A stretch of 54,479 nucleotides of DNA from NCBI RefSeq assembly GCF_014845115.1, contig NZ_NKUI01000091.1, positions 1-54,479 on the forward strand. Direction: 5' to 3'. The DNA is from Methylorubrum zatmanii. Its GTDB lineage: Bacteria > Pseudomonadota > Alphaproteobacteria > Rhizobiales > Beijerinckiaceae. The position numbers and the translations under genes are program-made. How positions within the stretch are numbered: position 1 is the stretch's first letter; the number at the start of each line of letters is the position of its first letter. Shown here piece by piece: positions 16,776-25,193 of this stretch. The notes under the pieces were generated by a model, which saw nothing but the letters and a program-made list of their open reading frames with translations, had not been told where the DNA came from and ran no database searches.

Positions 16776-16937
16776 ACCTGCCGTCCGCCCTGCTCCGTGC
16801 CGTTCGGGCTGGGACGGCACCGGCTCGGGCTCCGGCGCATCGGAATACGGGGCGTTCCTGAGTTCGTGGAAGAGGAAGAGCAGCGCGAGCAGCCCAAAGC
16901 CGACGGCTCCATAGATGATCAGCGCCGTGTGTCCCAT
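16773..16937 (-). CDS. Small single-span membrane protein of unknown function
   Basis: 54 residues. ATG 16937 is preceded by AAGGGG at short spacing, which fits a ribosome binding site. Residues 5-24 form one hydrophobic helix (LIIYGAVGFGLLALLFLF). Next come FHELRNAPYS and a Pro/Glu-rich soluble tail (EPEPVPSQPERHG). A TTAAC-GAAA-GTTAA palindrome lies about 28 bases upstream of the start and may be part of a promoter or operator. The stop codon belongs to the adjacent dispersed repeat, so the repeat may have defined the C-terminus. No family is recognised. The frame, start site and helix support a real gene. Confidence 0.6.
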   Translation of the reverse strand: MGHTALIIYGAVGFGLLALLFLFHELRNAPYSDAPEPEPVPSQPERHGAGRTAG

Positions 16938-17038
16938 CGTCCCCTTGCTCGATTGCTCTTCGGGTTAACGAAAGTTAAGCGCGGCAACGGTTGGAAGGCA
17001 AGGGCCGGATCGGCGCGGCCTCGCTTGGAGGCGCGACT

Positions 17039-19588
17039 TCAGCGCCACCCCATCAGATGGATCTTGGCCGCCATCACCCGGCATCCGGTGAGGGAGAAAG
17101 CGCCTTCATGCCCGAAGCCGGGAATGGTCAGAGTCTCGGCCCGCTCGGCATAGGCGCGCCAGCCGAGCATCGGGTCGAGGGCGGCGGCCACGGGGATGCT
17201 CTCGCTGCGTACGATCAGGACGGGTCCGGCATAGGGCTGCGGCGTGTAGGCCAAGGCGAGCGCGTCGAGTTCGTCCGTCACCCGCCAGAAGGCCTCTTCC
17301 GGGTTCGCCGAGGCGAGGCCGATCCGGTGCAGCCCGCGCAGCAGCCCGCGCCAAGCCGGGTTCGCGCGCAGCCAGAGCCCCGCCCGCGAGGCGATGTAGC
17401 CGGCGCCGTCCCGGCGGGCGTGGCGCAGCAGGGCGGCGAGCCGTCCCCGCCGGTAGGCCGTCCTGGCCCGGAGCTGCGCGAGGGGCCTGAGGCGTCGGAA
17501 ATAGCCGGGCTCCCAGCAATCGATCAGGACGACGAGGGGCACGTCCCGCCCCGCCGCCGCGAGCTGACGGGCGGTTTCGAAGGCGAGGACGCCCGAGCGG
17601 CAGAATCCGACGAGGCGGATCGCCCCCTCCGGCTGGGCCGCATCGATCGCCTCGCGATAGGCGCCGGCCAGCCGCTGCAGCGTGTCCTCCTGCGGTGGAA
17701 GCCGGCTTTCCAGCTGGATCGTGGCGAAGGGCCGGTCCTCGCCCAGGGCCTCGGCCAGGGGGCGGAACAGTTCCTGATCGGCCGCCGCGTGATGGATCGC
17801 GGTGAAGCCCGGGCGGCCCTCCGCCTGCGGCGCCTCCTGCAGCGCATGGTGCCGCACGCCGGCCGGTTCCTCGCCGCCCAGTAATGCGCAGAGCCGCGCG
17901 ACCGTGCCCGCCTCGAAGAAGGACCAGAGCGGGACGCGCCGCCCCGTCGCCGCCTCGATCCGGGCGACGACGCGGGCGGCGAGGAGTGAGTGGCCGCCGG
18001 AGGCGAAGAAATCGTCCTCGTCGGTCAGATCGGGCTGGCCGAGCATCTCGCGCCAGATCTCGCGCAGGACGGGGAGGAGGTCGTCCGGGGAGTGATGATC
18101 GGCGGCCGGGTCCGCCGCCGTGGCGGCGCCGGCCCGGTTCGCCGCCCCCGTCGCGGAGGACCGCCCGGCCGTCTCGGCGAAGGGGATCGGATCGGGCAGG
18201 CGCATGCCGACCGCGGCGCAGGCGGAGCGCTCGAAGTCGTCGAGCAGACCGGCGATGGTCCGCGCCTCGTAGAGGCCGGAATCGTATTCGCAGGTCAGGA
18301 GCCAGCCTGCCTCCGTCAACGCCAGTTCGAGATCGATGTCGAAGAAGCTGCCGGTGGCGGCATAGTCGAGGTCGGTGAGCCGGATCGGCCCGCAGGCCAT
18401 GCGCTCGCGGGGCGCGGTGTCCGGCTCCGGGAAGGCGCCGGCGGATTGTGTCGCCTCCACCGTCGGCCGCAGCCGGAAGTTCACCGAGACCAGGGGCGGG
18501 CGCAGGCCGTCGCGACAGGGAGCCAGCGCCTGCACCACCCGGTCGAACGGGGCCAGGGCGTGGTCGCAGGCATCGAGGATGGTCTGCCGCGTCGCCGCGA
18601 GCCGCTCGGCGAAGCTGGCTCCCCCGGCGCCGAGATCGGTGCGGAGGACCAGGGTGTTCACGAAGCTGCCGACGATGCCTTCCAAATCGACCTCGTCGCG
18701 CCCGAGCACCTGGGTGCCGATGGCGACGTCGCCGCGCCCGGTGCGCGTCCCGAGGATCCCGAGGAGGACGGTGCAGGCGAGGGCGAACACCGTTGCCCCG
18801 TGCTCCCGCGCGCAGGCCGACATGCGCAGGCCGAGTTCGGTTGGAATCCGGCGGCTCCGGGCCGCGAACCGGCGCTCCCGGCCGGGGCGCCGCGGATGGT
18901 CCGGCGGCCATTCGAGGGGCGTGAGATCGCGCAGGGACCGCGCCCAGAAGGCGAGGTCGCGCTCCGCCGCCGCCGCGACGGCGGGGGAGATCTCCCACTC
19001 CGCGAAATCGGCATAGTGCAGCGCCTGCGGCGGCAGGTTCGGCGCCTGCCCCCGGATCAGCGCGCCGTAGACGGCGATGAATTCCCGCGCGAGCACGACC
19101 ATCGACCAGCCGTCGCAGATGCTGTGATGGGCGGTGACGAGGAGCAGGGAATCGCCGCGCCCGAGCCGCAGCAGCGTCACCCGCAGGAGCGGCGCACGCG
19201 TCAGGTCGAATGGCTTGCCGGCCTCCGCGTCGGCCAGCGTCAGCGCCTCTTCGAGGCGGTCGCCGGGCAGGCCGGACAGGTCGATCTCGGAGAAGGGCAG
19301 CGGCACCGGACCGGCGATCCGCTGCACCGGCCGGCCCCCTTCCGCGACGATGGAGGTGCGCAGCGCCTCGTGCCGGTCGAGCAGGAGGCGGAAACTGCGC
19401 ACCAGGGTGTCCGCATCGAGCCGCCCGGCGATGCGCCAGCGGGCGGCGACATGCAGGCTCGGATCACCCGGCCGCAACTGGTCCAGCAGCCAGAACCGCG
19501 TCTGGCTATGGGAGCAGCGGGCGGTGAAGTCGGCGCCGGCCACCGGCTCGCCGGTCAAGGCGGGTGTCTCCTGCGTGAAATGCCGCAT
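17039..19588 (-). CDS. Nonribosomal peptide synthetase, C-T-TE, no adenylation domain
   Basis: 849 residues from ATG 19588 (GTG 19591 is directly before it). The condensation domain (about 25-450) has an intact HHSICDG active site at 154-160 and a GSFVNTLVLR motif. The carrier domain (about 500-570) has the phosphopantetheine Ser in GGHSL at 534. The thioesterase (about 593-849) has GFCRSG where GxSxG is usual, placing Cys at 663 in the nucleophile position. Asp in LIDCWEP (690) and His in GFGHEG (827) complete a possible Cys-Asp-His triad. No A domain is present, so the carrier must be charged in trans or the module only passes on its chain. It lies nine bases downstream of the partner gene, with a GAGGCGGGG ribosome binding site. 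Confidence 0.9.
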   Translation of the reverse strand: MRHFTQETPALTGEPVAGADFTARCSHSQTRFWLLDQLRPGDPSLHVAARWRIAGRLDADTLVRSFRLLLDRHEALRTSIVAEGGRPVQRIAGPVPLPFSEIDLSGLPGDRLEEALTLADAEAGKPFDLTRAPLLRVTLLRLGRGDSLLLVTAHHSICDGWSMVVLAREFIAVYGALIRGQAPNLPPQALHYADFAEWEISPAVAAAAERDLAFWARSLRDLTPLEWPPDHPRRPGRERRFAARSRRIPTELGLRMSACAREHGATVFALACTVLLGILGTRTGRGDVAIGTQVLGRDEVDLEGIVGSFVNTLVLRTDLGAGGASFAERLAATRQTILDACDHALAPFDRVVQALAPCRDGLRPPLVSVNFRLRPTVEATQSAGAFPEPDTAPRERMACGPIRLTDLDYAATGSFFDIDLELALTEAGWLLTCEYDSGLYEARTIAGLLDDFERSACAAVGMRLPDPIPFAETAGRSSATGAANRAGAATAADPAADHHSPDDLLPVLREIWREMLGQPDLTDEDDFFASGGHSLLAARVVARIEAATGRRVPLWSFFEAGTVARLCALLGGEEPAGVRHHALQEAPQAEGRPGFTAIHHAAADQELFRPLAEALGEDRPFATIQLESRLPPQEDTLQRLAGAYREAIDAAQPEGAIRLVGFCRSGVLAFETARQLAAAGRDVPLVVLIDCWEPGYFRRLRPLAQLRARTAYRRGRLAALLRHARRDGAGYIASRAGLWLRANPAWRGLLRGLHRIGLASANPEEAFWRVTDELDALALAYTPQPYAGPVLIVRSESIPVAAALDPMLGWRAYAERAETLTIPGFGHEGAFSLTGCRVMAAKIHLMGWR

Positions 19589-19597
19589 CACCCCGCC

Positions 19598-22500
19598 TCA
19601 CGCCTGACCGACCGCCGCGCGGTCCCCGTCCGGCGGCCGAGGGCGCGGGATCGGCTGGATCGGCGCGCGGGGGAGCGGTGCTTCCCCGCCCTCCCCCGCG
19701 CGGGCGCGCAGCAGAGCCGCGACCCGGGCGATGGTGCGCTCCTGGAACAGGTCTCCCGCGCTGAGCGGCAGGTTCTCCCGCCGGGCCCGGGCGGTGATCC
19801 GGAACACGCTCAGCGAATCCGCGCCGAGGGCGATCAGGTCGTCGTCCCGGTCGATGGAGGCCTTCCCCAGCACGTCGCGCCAGATCGCCGCCAGGACCTC
19901 CTCCGGCGCCGGGGCCTGCGGCTGCGCCGGCTTGAGCGGAAGCGGCGTCGGCGCCGGCGCCGGCTCGGGGGCGATGCCGTGCGGCCGCGATCCCGGCGCC
20001 GGCAGCGCCCGGCGGTTGACCTTCCCGCTCGGCGTCAGGGGCAGCTCGGACAGGCGGACCCATTCCGAGGGGATCATGTAATCCGGCAATTCGCGGGCGA
20101 GGGCGGAGCGCAGGGCGCGGAGCGTCGGGGCCGGTTCGCGCTCCGAGCGCACGAAGTAGCAGACGAGGCGCTCCTCGCCCCCGGCATCGGGGCTCAGCAC
20201 CACGACCGAATGCAGCCCGGTCTGGCGCAGCAGCACCGCTTCGATCTCGCCCGGTTCGATCCGGTAGCCGCGCAGCTTGATCTGGTGGTCGGCCCGGCCC
20301 AGGATCTCGACCCGGCCATCCGGGCGGTAGCGGGCCCGGTCGCCGGTGCGGTAGAGCCGCGCCCCAGCGCATTCCGGCAGGGAGCTGTCGATGAAGCTCC
20401 TGCCCGTGAGATCGGGCCGGCCGAGATAGCCCCGGGCGAGGCCGACCCCGCCGATCAGCAACTCTCCGGTGACGCCGACCGGCACCGGTTCGCCGCGCTC
20501 GTCGAGGATGAAGAAGCCGGTATTGTCGATGGGCCGCCCGACCGTGACGATCTCCTCGGCGGGGTCGATGCGTGCGGCCGAGGACCAGATCGTGGTCTCG
20601 GTCGGGCCGTAGAGGTTCCACAACTCGCCGCCGCCCTCGGTGAGCCGCCGCGCCAGTTCGAGCGGCAGGGCCTCGCCGCCGCACAGCATCTTGAAGCCGG
20701 GGCGGGAGCGGAAGCCCGCCTCCAGCAGGAGCCGCCAGGTCATCGGCGTCGCCTGGAGGATCGTCGCGCCGCTGCGCTCCAGCAGGGCGAGCAGGGCGTG
20801 GCCGTCGCGGGCCTCCTCGGCGGAAGCGAGCACGATCCGGGCGCCGCGGATCAGCGGCAGCAGCAATTCGAGGCCGGCAATGTCGAAGGTGACGGTGGTC
20901 ACCGCGAGCAGGCAATCCTCAGGCCCGATCCCCGGTGCCCGCGCCATACTGAAGAGCAGGTTCGAGAGGCCGCCATGCAGCACCTCGACGCCCTTCGGTG
21001 CTCCGGTCGTGCTCGAGGTGTAGATCAGGTAGGCGGCCCGGTCCGCCGGCACGCGCGGCAGGCGCCCCGGCGCGGCTTCGGCGGACAGGAGCGCGTCGAG
21101 ATCCGGCTCCCGCGATTGTCCGTCGAGGCGATCGACCTCGACGATGCCGGAGCCCCCATCCGGCAGGAGGGCGCGGTCCGCCGCGACGGTGAGGATCGCC
21201 GCGATGTCGGCGTCGGCGGCGATGCCGGCGCGCCGGGCGGCGGGCATCAGCGGGTCGAGGGGGACGTAGGCGATGCCGGCCCGCAGGGCGCCGAGCATCG
21301 CCGCCACCAGGGCGGGAGAACGGCGCATCAGGATGCCGACCCGCGCCCCCGCCGGCAGGCGCCGGGCCAGGAGCGTTCCGGCGACGCGGTCGGCCCAGGC
21401 GTCGAGGGCGCCGTAGCTCACCGTCCGATCGCCGAAGCCGATCGCGATCCGGTCCGGGCGGCGGCGGGCATGGAGCGCGAAGGCGCGCAGCGCCCCGACA
21501 TTCAGCGGATGGGCCCGGCCGGTGTCGTTCCACTCGACCAGCATGGTCCGCCGCTGCGCCGGGTCGAGGAGCGGGATGCGCCCGACCGGCTGGTCCGGGT
21601 CGCGGGCGAGTTCGGCGAGCAGGGTGAGGTAATGCCCGATCCAGCGCCGCACCGTCACCGGCTCGAACAGGGCACGGTTGTAGGTGACGTCGAGGCTGAG
21701 CCCGGAGGGCGCCTCGCTGACGCTGAAGGTCAGCTCGAAGGTCGAGAAGCGCTTGGGCGCCAGGGCCAGCGCACCGCGCACATCGCCGCCGAAATCGAGG
21801 GCGTCCCCGAGGCTCTGGAGGTTGAACTGCACCTGCGCCAGAGGGGGGCGTGCGGGATCGCGCGGCAGGTCGAGATGGCGCAGCAGCCGGCCCAGGGTGC
21901 AATCGGCATGGCAGGCGGCCTCCATCAGAGCCGTGCCGGTGCGGGCGAGATGCGCCGGGAACGGTTCCGCCGGATCGAGCCGGGTCCGCAGCGGCAGGAA
22001 ATCGGCGTGATGGCCGACCAGCCCGGGCTCGCCGAAGCGCGGCTGCCCGGCCACCGGCACGCCGACGACGAGGTCGTCCTGCCCCGAAAGCCGCGCGAGC
22101 AACACTTGGAAGGCGGCGAGCAGGGTTGCGGTCAGCGTCTGTCCCTGTCGGGCCGCGAGGGCCCGGAGGGCGGTAGCCAGCGGCGTCGGCAAAGCGGCCT
22201 TTTCCGCTGCCCCGGCATAGCCGCGGAGCTTCGGCCGCGGGTGATCCAGGGGAAGGTCGAGCGGTTCGGGCGGGCTGGCATAGAGGTCGGCCCAGTGGGC
22301 GAGCGCCCGCTCCGCCTCCGGTGCCGAACGCAGCACGTCGCCGAAGCGCGGGGCCGGCGTCAGCCGCTCCGCACCGGCACGGTAGGCGGCGGCGATCTCG
22401 TCGGCCAGGACGGCGAAGGACCAGCCATCGCAGCAGATGTGATGCGCCGAGAGGACGAGGACATGCGCCTCGCGTCCCAGCCGAAGCAGGTCCGCCCGCG

Positions 22501-23107
22501 CCACCGGGCCGGCAACGGGATCGAAGCCATGGCCGGCCCTCTCGTGCAGGACATCGGAAAGGGCCGCCTCCGGCTCGGTCTCGCCGGACAGGTCGGCGAA
22601 GGCGACCGGGATCCGCCCCGCAGGATCGATCGTGACGGTCTCGCCGCCGGGTGAGATGCGGCCGCGCAGGGCCCCATGCCGGCCGAGCACCGTGCGCGTG
22701 CTCGCCAGGAGGCGCTCTGCATCGAGCGCGCCGTCGAGGCGCAGGGTGACGATCTCGGTCATGGCGGCGTTGGCATCGGCGCCGAACTGCGCGGCGAGCC
22801 AGATTTCGGCCTCGCCATCGGTCAGCGGCCTGGAACCGGCCTCGCATGCCCTCTCCATCGCGGCCGGCGACACCCGCTCCGGTGGCGCCGTCCGCGCCGC
22901 CGCGACGGTCTGCGTCAGCAGGGTGCGAAGCTGCTCCTCGACGATGCGGCAGACGGCGTCGAGCTGGTGCCGGAACACCTCCTGCAACTCCTCCGGCGTC
23001 AGCGGTCGCGAGGAAGGGGCGGCCTGTTCGGTCCCCCTGCTCGCATCGGCTGCGGAAGCGCAGCCCGGCATCGCCTGAAACACAGCCTCGCCGTCGATGC
23101 AGGACAT
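19598..23107 (-). CDS. Nonribosomal peptide synthetase, C-A-T, predicted glycine module
   Basis: 1169 residues if started at ATG 23107; an in-frame ATG at 23263 would add 52 residues and cannot be excluded. The N-terminal 35 residues are followed by a charged amphipathic helix (about 36-70), possibly a docking element. Condensation domain: about 93-525, HHICCDG at 222-228. Adenylation domain: about 540-1030, with YTSSTTGAPKG, LYGPTETT, YRTGDRARYRPDG and SGKVNRR. Aligning by eye to the GrsA pocket gives D-I-L-Q-L-G-L-I-W plus the catalytic Lys, the code associated with glycine. Carrier domain: GADSL Ser at about 1098. It passes its product to the downstream C-T-TE protein. No MbtH-like or phosphopantetheinyl transferase gene is in the window. 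Confidence 0.9.
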   Translation of the reverse strand: MSCIDGEAVFQAMPGCASAADASRGTEQAAPSSRPLTPEELQEVFRHQLDAVCRIVEEQLRTLLTQTVAAARTAPPERVSPAAMERACEAGSRPLTDGEAEIWLAAQFGADANAAMTEIVTLRLDGALDAERLLASTRTVLGRHGALRGRISPGGETVTIDPAGRIPVAFADLSGETEPEAALSDVLHERAGHGFDPVAGPVARADLLRLGREAHVLVLSAHHICCDGWSFAVLADEIAAAYRAGAERLTPAPRFGDVLRSAPEAERALAHWADLYASPPEPLDLPLDHPRPKLRGYAGAAEKAALPTPLATALRALAARQGQTLTATLLAAFQVLLARLSGQDDLVVGVPVAGQPRFGEPGLVGHHADFLPLRTRLDPAEPFPAHLARTGTALMEAACHADCTLGRLLRHLDLPRDPARPPLAQVQFNLQSLGDALDFGGDVRGALALAPKRFSTFELTFSVSEAPSGLSLDVTYNRALFEPVTVRRWIGHYLTLLAELARDPDQPVGRIPLLDPAQRRTMLVEWNDTGRAHPLNVGALRAFALHARRRPDRIAIGFGDRTVSYGALDAWADRVAGTLLARRLPAGARVGILMRRSPALVAAMLGALRAGIAYVPLDPLMPAARRAGIAADADIAAILTVAADRALLPDGGSGIVEVDRLDGQSREPDLDALLSAEAAPGRLPRVPADRAAYLIYTSSTTGAPKGVEVLHGGLSNLLFSMARAPGIGPEDCLLAVTTVTFDIAGLELLLPLIRGARIVLASAEEARDGHALLALLERSGATILQATPMTWRLLLEAGFRSRPGFKMLCGGEALPLELARRLTEGGGELWNLYGPTETTIWSSAARIDPAEEIVTVGRPIDNTGFFILDERGEPVPVGVTGELLIGGVGLARGYLGRPDLTGRSFIDSSLPECAGARLYRTGDRARYRPDGRVEILGRADHQIKLRGYRIEPGEIEAVLLRQTGLHSVVVLSPDAGGEERLVCYFVRSEREPAPTLRALRSALARELPDYMIPSEWVRLSELPLTPSGKVNRRALPAPGSRPHGIAPEPAPAPTPLPLKPAQPQAPAPEEVLAAIWRDVLGKASIDRDDDLIALGADSLSVFRITARARRENLPLSAGDLFQERTIARVAALLRARAGEGGEAPLPRAPIQPIPRPRPPDGDRAAVGQA

Positions 23108-23344
23108 TCCGATCCCCGTCTGGCCGCGCGGCTCACCGGTACGCCACCGCGCGATGAGCGGAAAAATCGTCGCGTCGTTGGGATCGGAAACGGGATATCG
23201 ACCGAGTTCCGGGTGCCCCGAAGTAAGTTCTCGCGAGGATACCACCGGGGACGAGGCGATCATCTGCCTCGTTGGGATTAGTTCTTCTCCGCTAGAGATT
23301 ATGGTTGGTCGGCAATCGGAGGCAGCCTTCCTGCGAAGGGGATT

Positions 23345-24586
23345 TTACAGAGCGGAGTTCCGTGTCGTTTCCGACGAGGCGGTGCCGGATATCCGCGCCT
23401 CGAACCGCTCGATCGCCGCGGCGACAAGCGCCCGCGCGGCGTGCAGCGTGCCGAGTTCGACCGATGACATGGCCAGCATCACCGGCAGGAGATTTTGCGT
23501 CGGCCTGCCGTCCTCCCGGAACAGGGTCAGATCGTCCTCGGGTTTGAGGCCGACGCTGCCGGCGATCCGCGCCGCGTAGTTGCGGATCCGGGTCTCGTCA
23601 TTGGCGCAGACCGGGGCCGGGAGGCTGAGATCGAGCAGGCTGCCCTTCGGCAGCGAGGCCGCGATCGACGGCAGGGCCGCTGCCTCCGCCACCAGCCTGT
23701 CGGGGGCCAGGAGGGCGGCGGGATCGGCCGCACCGGATTGCATGGGAGCCCGGCTCGGGGGGCGGGCTTGCGCCGGCGTCGGTGCGGCGACGGACGCCGT
23801 TCTGACCGCTCGGCTCGGCGGGGCCGCCACGAGGCCCGTGGCGATGTCGGCGGTCGGCTTCAGAAGGGCGGTGGCCGGCCTCACGGCGCTGCGGACGGCC
23901 CGGCCGGGATGTCCGGCGAGCCGCGCGCGGGCCGACCAGGGCTGGACCCGCAGGCCTCCCGTCGTCGGCGGAGGCGCCGCCCGCGCCACTCCGCCCCGGC
24001 CGTGCCGGGCGAGGAAACGGGCGCGCAGGGTGCGGCCGATCCCCTGCGGCGCCAATGCGCTCGACACCGCCGGCGCGCGCGCCCGCTCTCCCGATCCGCC
24101 GGCCGGTCCCCGCGCGACTCTGGCCGGGGCGGCCGCGCATTCGGCCGGAGCCCAACGCCGGACGATGGCGAGCGCCGTGCGGCGGCCGTAATCGCGCTGG
24201 TAACGGCGCAGGAGCTGGACCGCCGCATCCGCGCCGTCCGCAGCGGTGGCGAAGCCGGTATGTCCCTCGGCATCGCCGCCGAGCTCACCGCTCCAGCGCG
24301 CCTGCTTGATGCACCAGTAATTGTTGAGCCGCACGCAGCGGGCGACGAAACCCGGCTCGGCCGCCGCGTGGCGGACGACGAAGGCCAGGGAGGTCGGCGC
24401 GAGGTTGTCGCCCGCCTGATCGCGCCAGTTCGACACCGCCCGGGCCACGAGGCTGAAGCTCGGCGGTGCGGCCGGAGCCGCCTCGGCAACGCGGGGAAGC
24501 GCCGGCAGGCGCGCCCGCGCCGCTTCCGCCGCGCCCTCGATCCGCGGCACCAGCATCGTGAGGGCGAGGAGCGATTCGAGGAGCAC
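23345..24586 (-). CDS. Conserved hypothetical protein, probable envelope or secreted
   Basis: 413 residues. Residues 1-20 are hydrophobic (LLESLLALTMLVP) and could be an export signal or anchor. Residues about 45-150 form a compact region with RCVRLNNYWCIKQARWSGE, GHTGFATAADGADAAVQLLRRY and a closing WAPAEC. I have seen similar stretches in alphaproteobacterial hypothetical proteins but know no function. The centre (150-300) is Ala/Pro/Arg-rich and probably disordered. The C-terminal 90 residues contain an N-Y-A-A-R-I-A-G-S-V-G helix and a conserved-looking VMLAMSSVELGTL stretch. It is followed within 80 bases by the SixA-like gene. No catalytic residues can be assigned. Confidence 0.55.
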   Translation of the reverse strand: MLLESLLALTMLVPRIEGAAEAARARLPALPRVAEAAPAAPPSFSLVARAVSNWRDQAGDNLAPTSLAFVVRHAAAEPGFVARCVRLNNYWCIKQARWSGELGGDAEGHTGFATAADGADAAVQLLRRYQRDYGRRTALAIVRRWAPAECAAAPARVARGPAGGSGERARAPAVSSALAPQGIGRTLRARFLARHGRGGVARAAPPPTTGGLRVQPWSARARLAGHPGRAVRSAVRPATALLKPTADIATGLVAAPPSRAVRTASVAAPTPAQARPPSRAPMQSGAADPAALLAPDRLVAEAAALPSIAASLPKGSLLDLSLPAPVCANDETRIRNYAARIAGSVGLKPEDDLTLFREDGRPTQNLLPVMLAMSSVELGTLHAARALVAAAIERFEARISGTASSETTRNSAL

Positions 24587-24665
24587 GCCGAAAATCCCCC
24601 TGAAGCGGCGTCAGCTTCGCCGTCCCGTGAGGGAACGGCTCAGGCGCCGAAGGGTTCGGCGGCGG

Positions 24666-25193
24666 TCACTCCTCCATTTCCGCCGCGAGCTGTCGCGGAC
24701 GGACGAAGCGCAGGAGCTTGCCCTCGCCATAGGCGATGCCCTCCCAACCCTCGGTCGCGAAGTCCAGCACGGCCAGGGCCGCCGTCGGAAACTTTTCCCG
24801 CAGATCCCGTTGCAGGCCCTTCGGCCCGTCGCCGACGAGCCGCAGGGCGAGATCGCCGAGGCCGGGATTGTGGCCGATCACGAGGAGGCTCTCCACCCCC
24901 GCCGGGGCGGAGCGGATCGCGTCGAGGATGCGCCCGGCCGGTGCCTCGTAGAGCGAGGGCACCGTCTCCATCCCCGTATCCGGCAATTCGACCCGCACCA
25001 GATCCCAGGTCTCCTGCGTGCGCCGGGCGGGCGACACCATGGCGTGGTCGGGGCGCAGCCCCTCGCGGGCGATGTAGGCGCCCATCAGCGGGGCCGCCTC
25101 CTGCCCGCGGGGGGCGAGCGGCCGGTCGAGATCGGCCACGCCGGTCGGATAGGCGGATTTGGCGTGACGCAGGAGCAGCAGGCGGCGCATCAT
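24666..25193 (-). CDS. SixA-like histidine phosphatase
   Basis: 175 residues; ATG 25193 or the immediately following ATG 25190. The histidine phosphatase signature LLLLRHAKSAYP is at the N-terminus, with the phospho-accepting His, and the second catalytic His is in VIGHNPGLGDLA. The Arg in SPARRTQET completes the pocket. The short single-domain length matches SixA-type phosphohistidine phosphatases, which act on cytosolic phospho-His proteins, rather than phosphoglycerate mutases. Its start overlaps the aldo/keto reductase stop, so the two are probably co-transcribed. The physiological substrate cannot be inferred. Confidence 0.85.
   Translation of the reverse strand: MMRRLLLLRHAKSAYPTGVADLDRPLAPRGQEAAPLMGAYIAREGLRPDHAMVSPARRTQETWDLVRVELPDTGMETVPSLYEAPAGRILDAIRSAPAGVESLLVIGHNPGLGDLALRLVGDGPKGLQRDLREKFPTAALAVLDFATEGWEGIAYGEGKLLRFVRPRQLAAEMEE

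Noticed and set aside
17990..22654. A 1554-residue plus-strand frame over the NRPS genes
   Set aside because: It is antisense to strongly supported NRPS domains and its composition (Gly/Arg/Gln/Asp-rich) is typical of GC-rich mirror frames.
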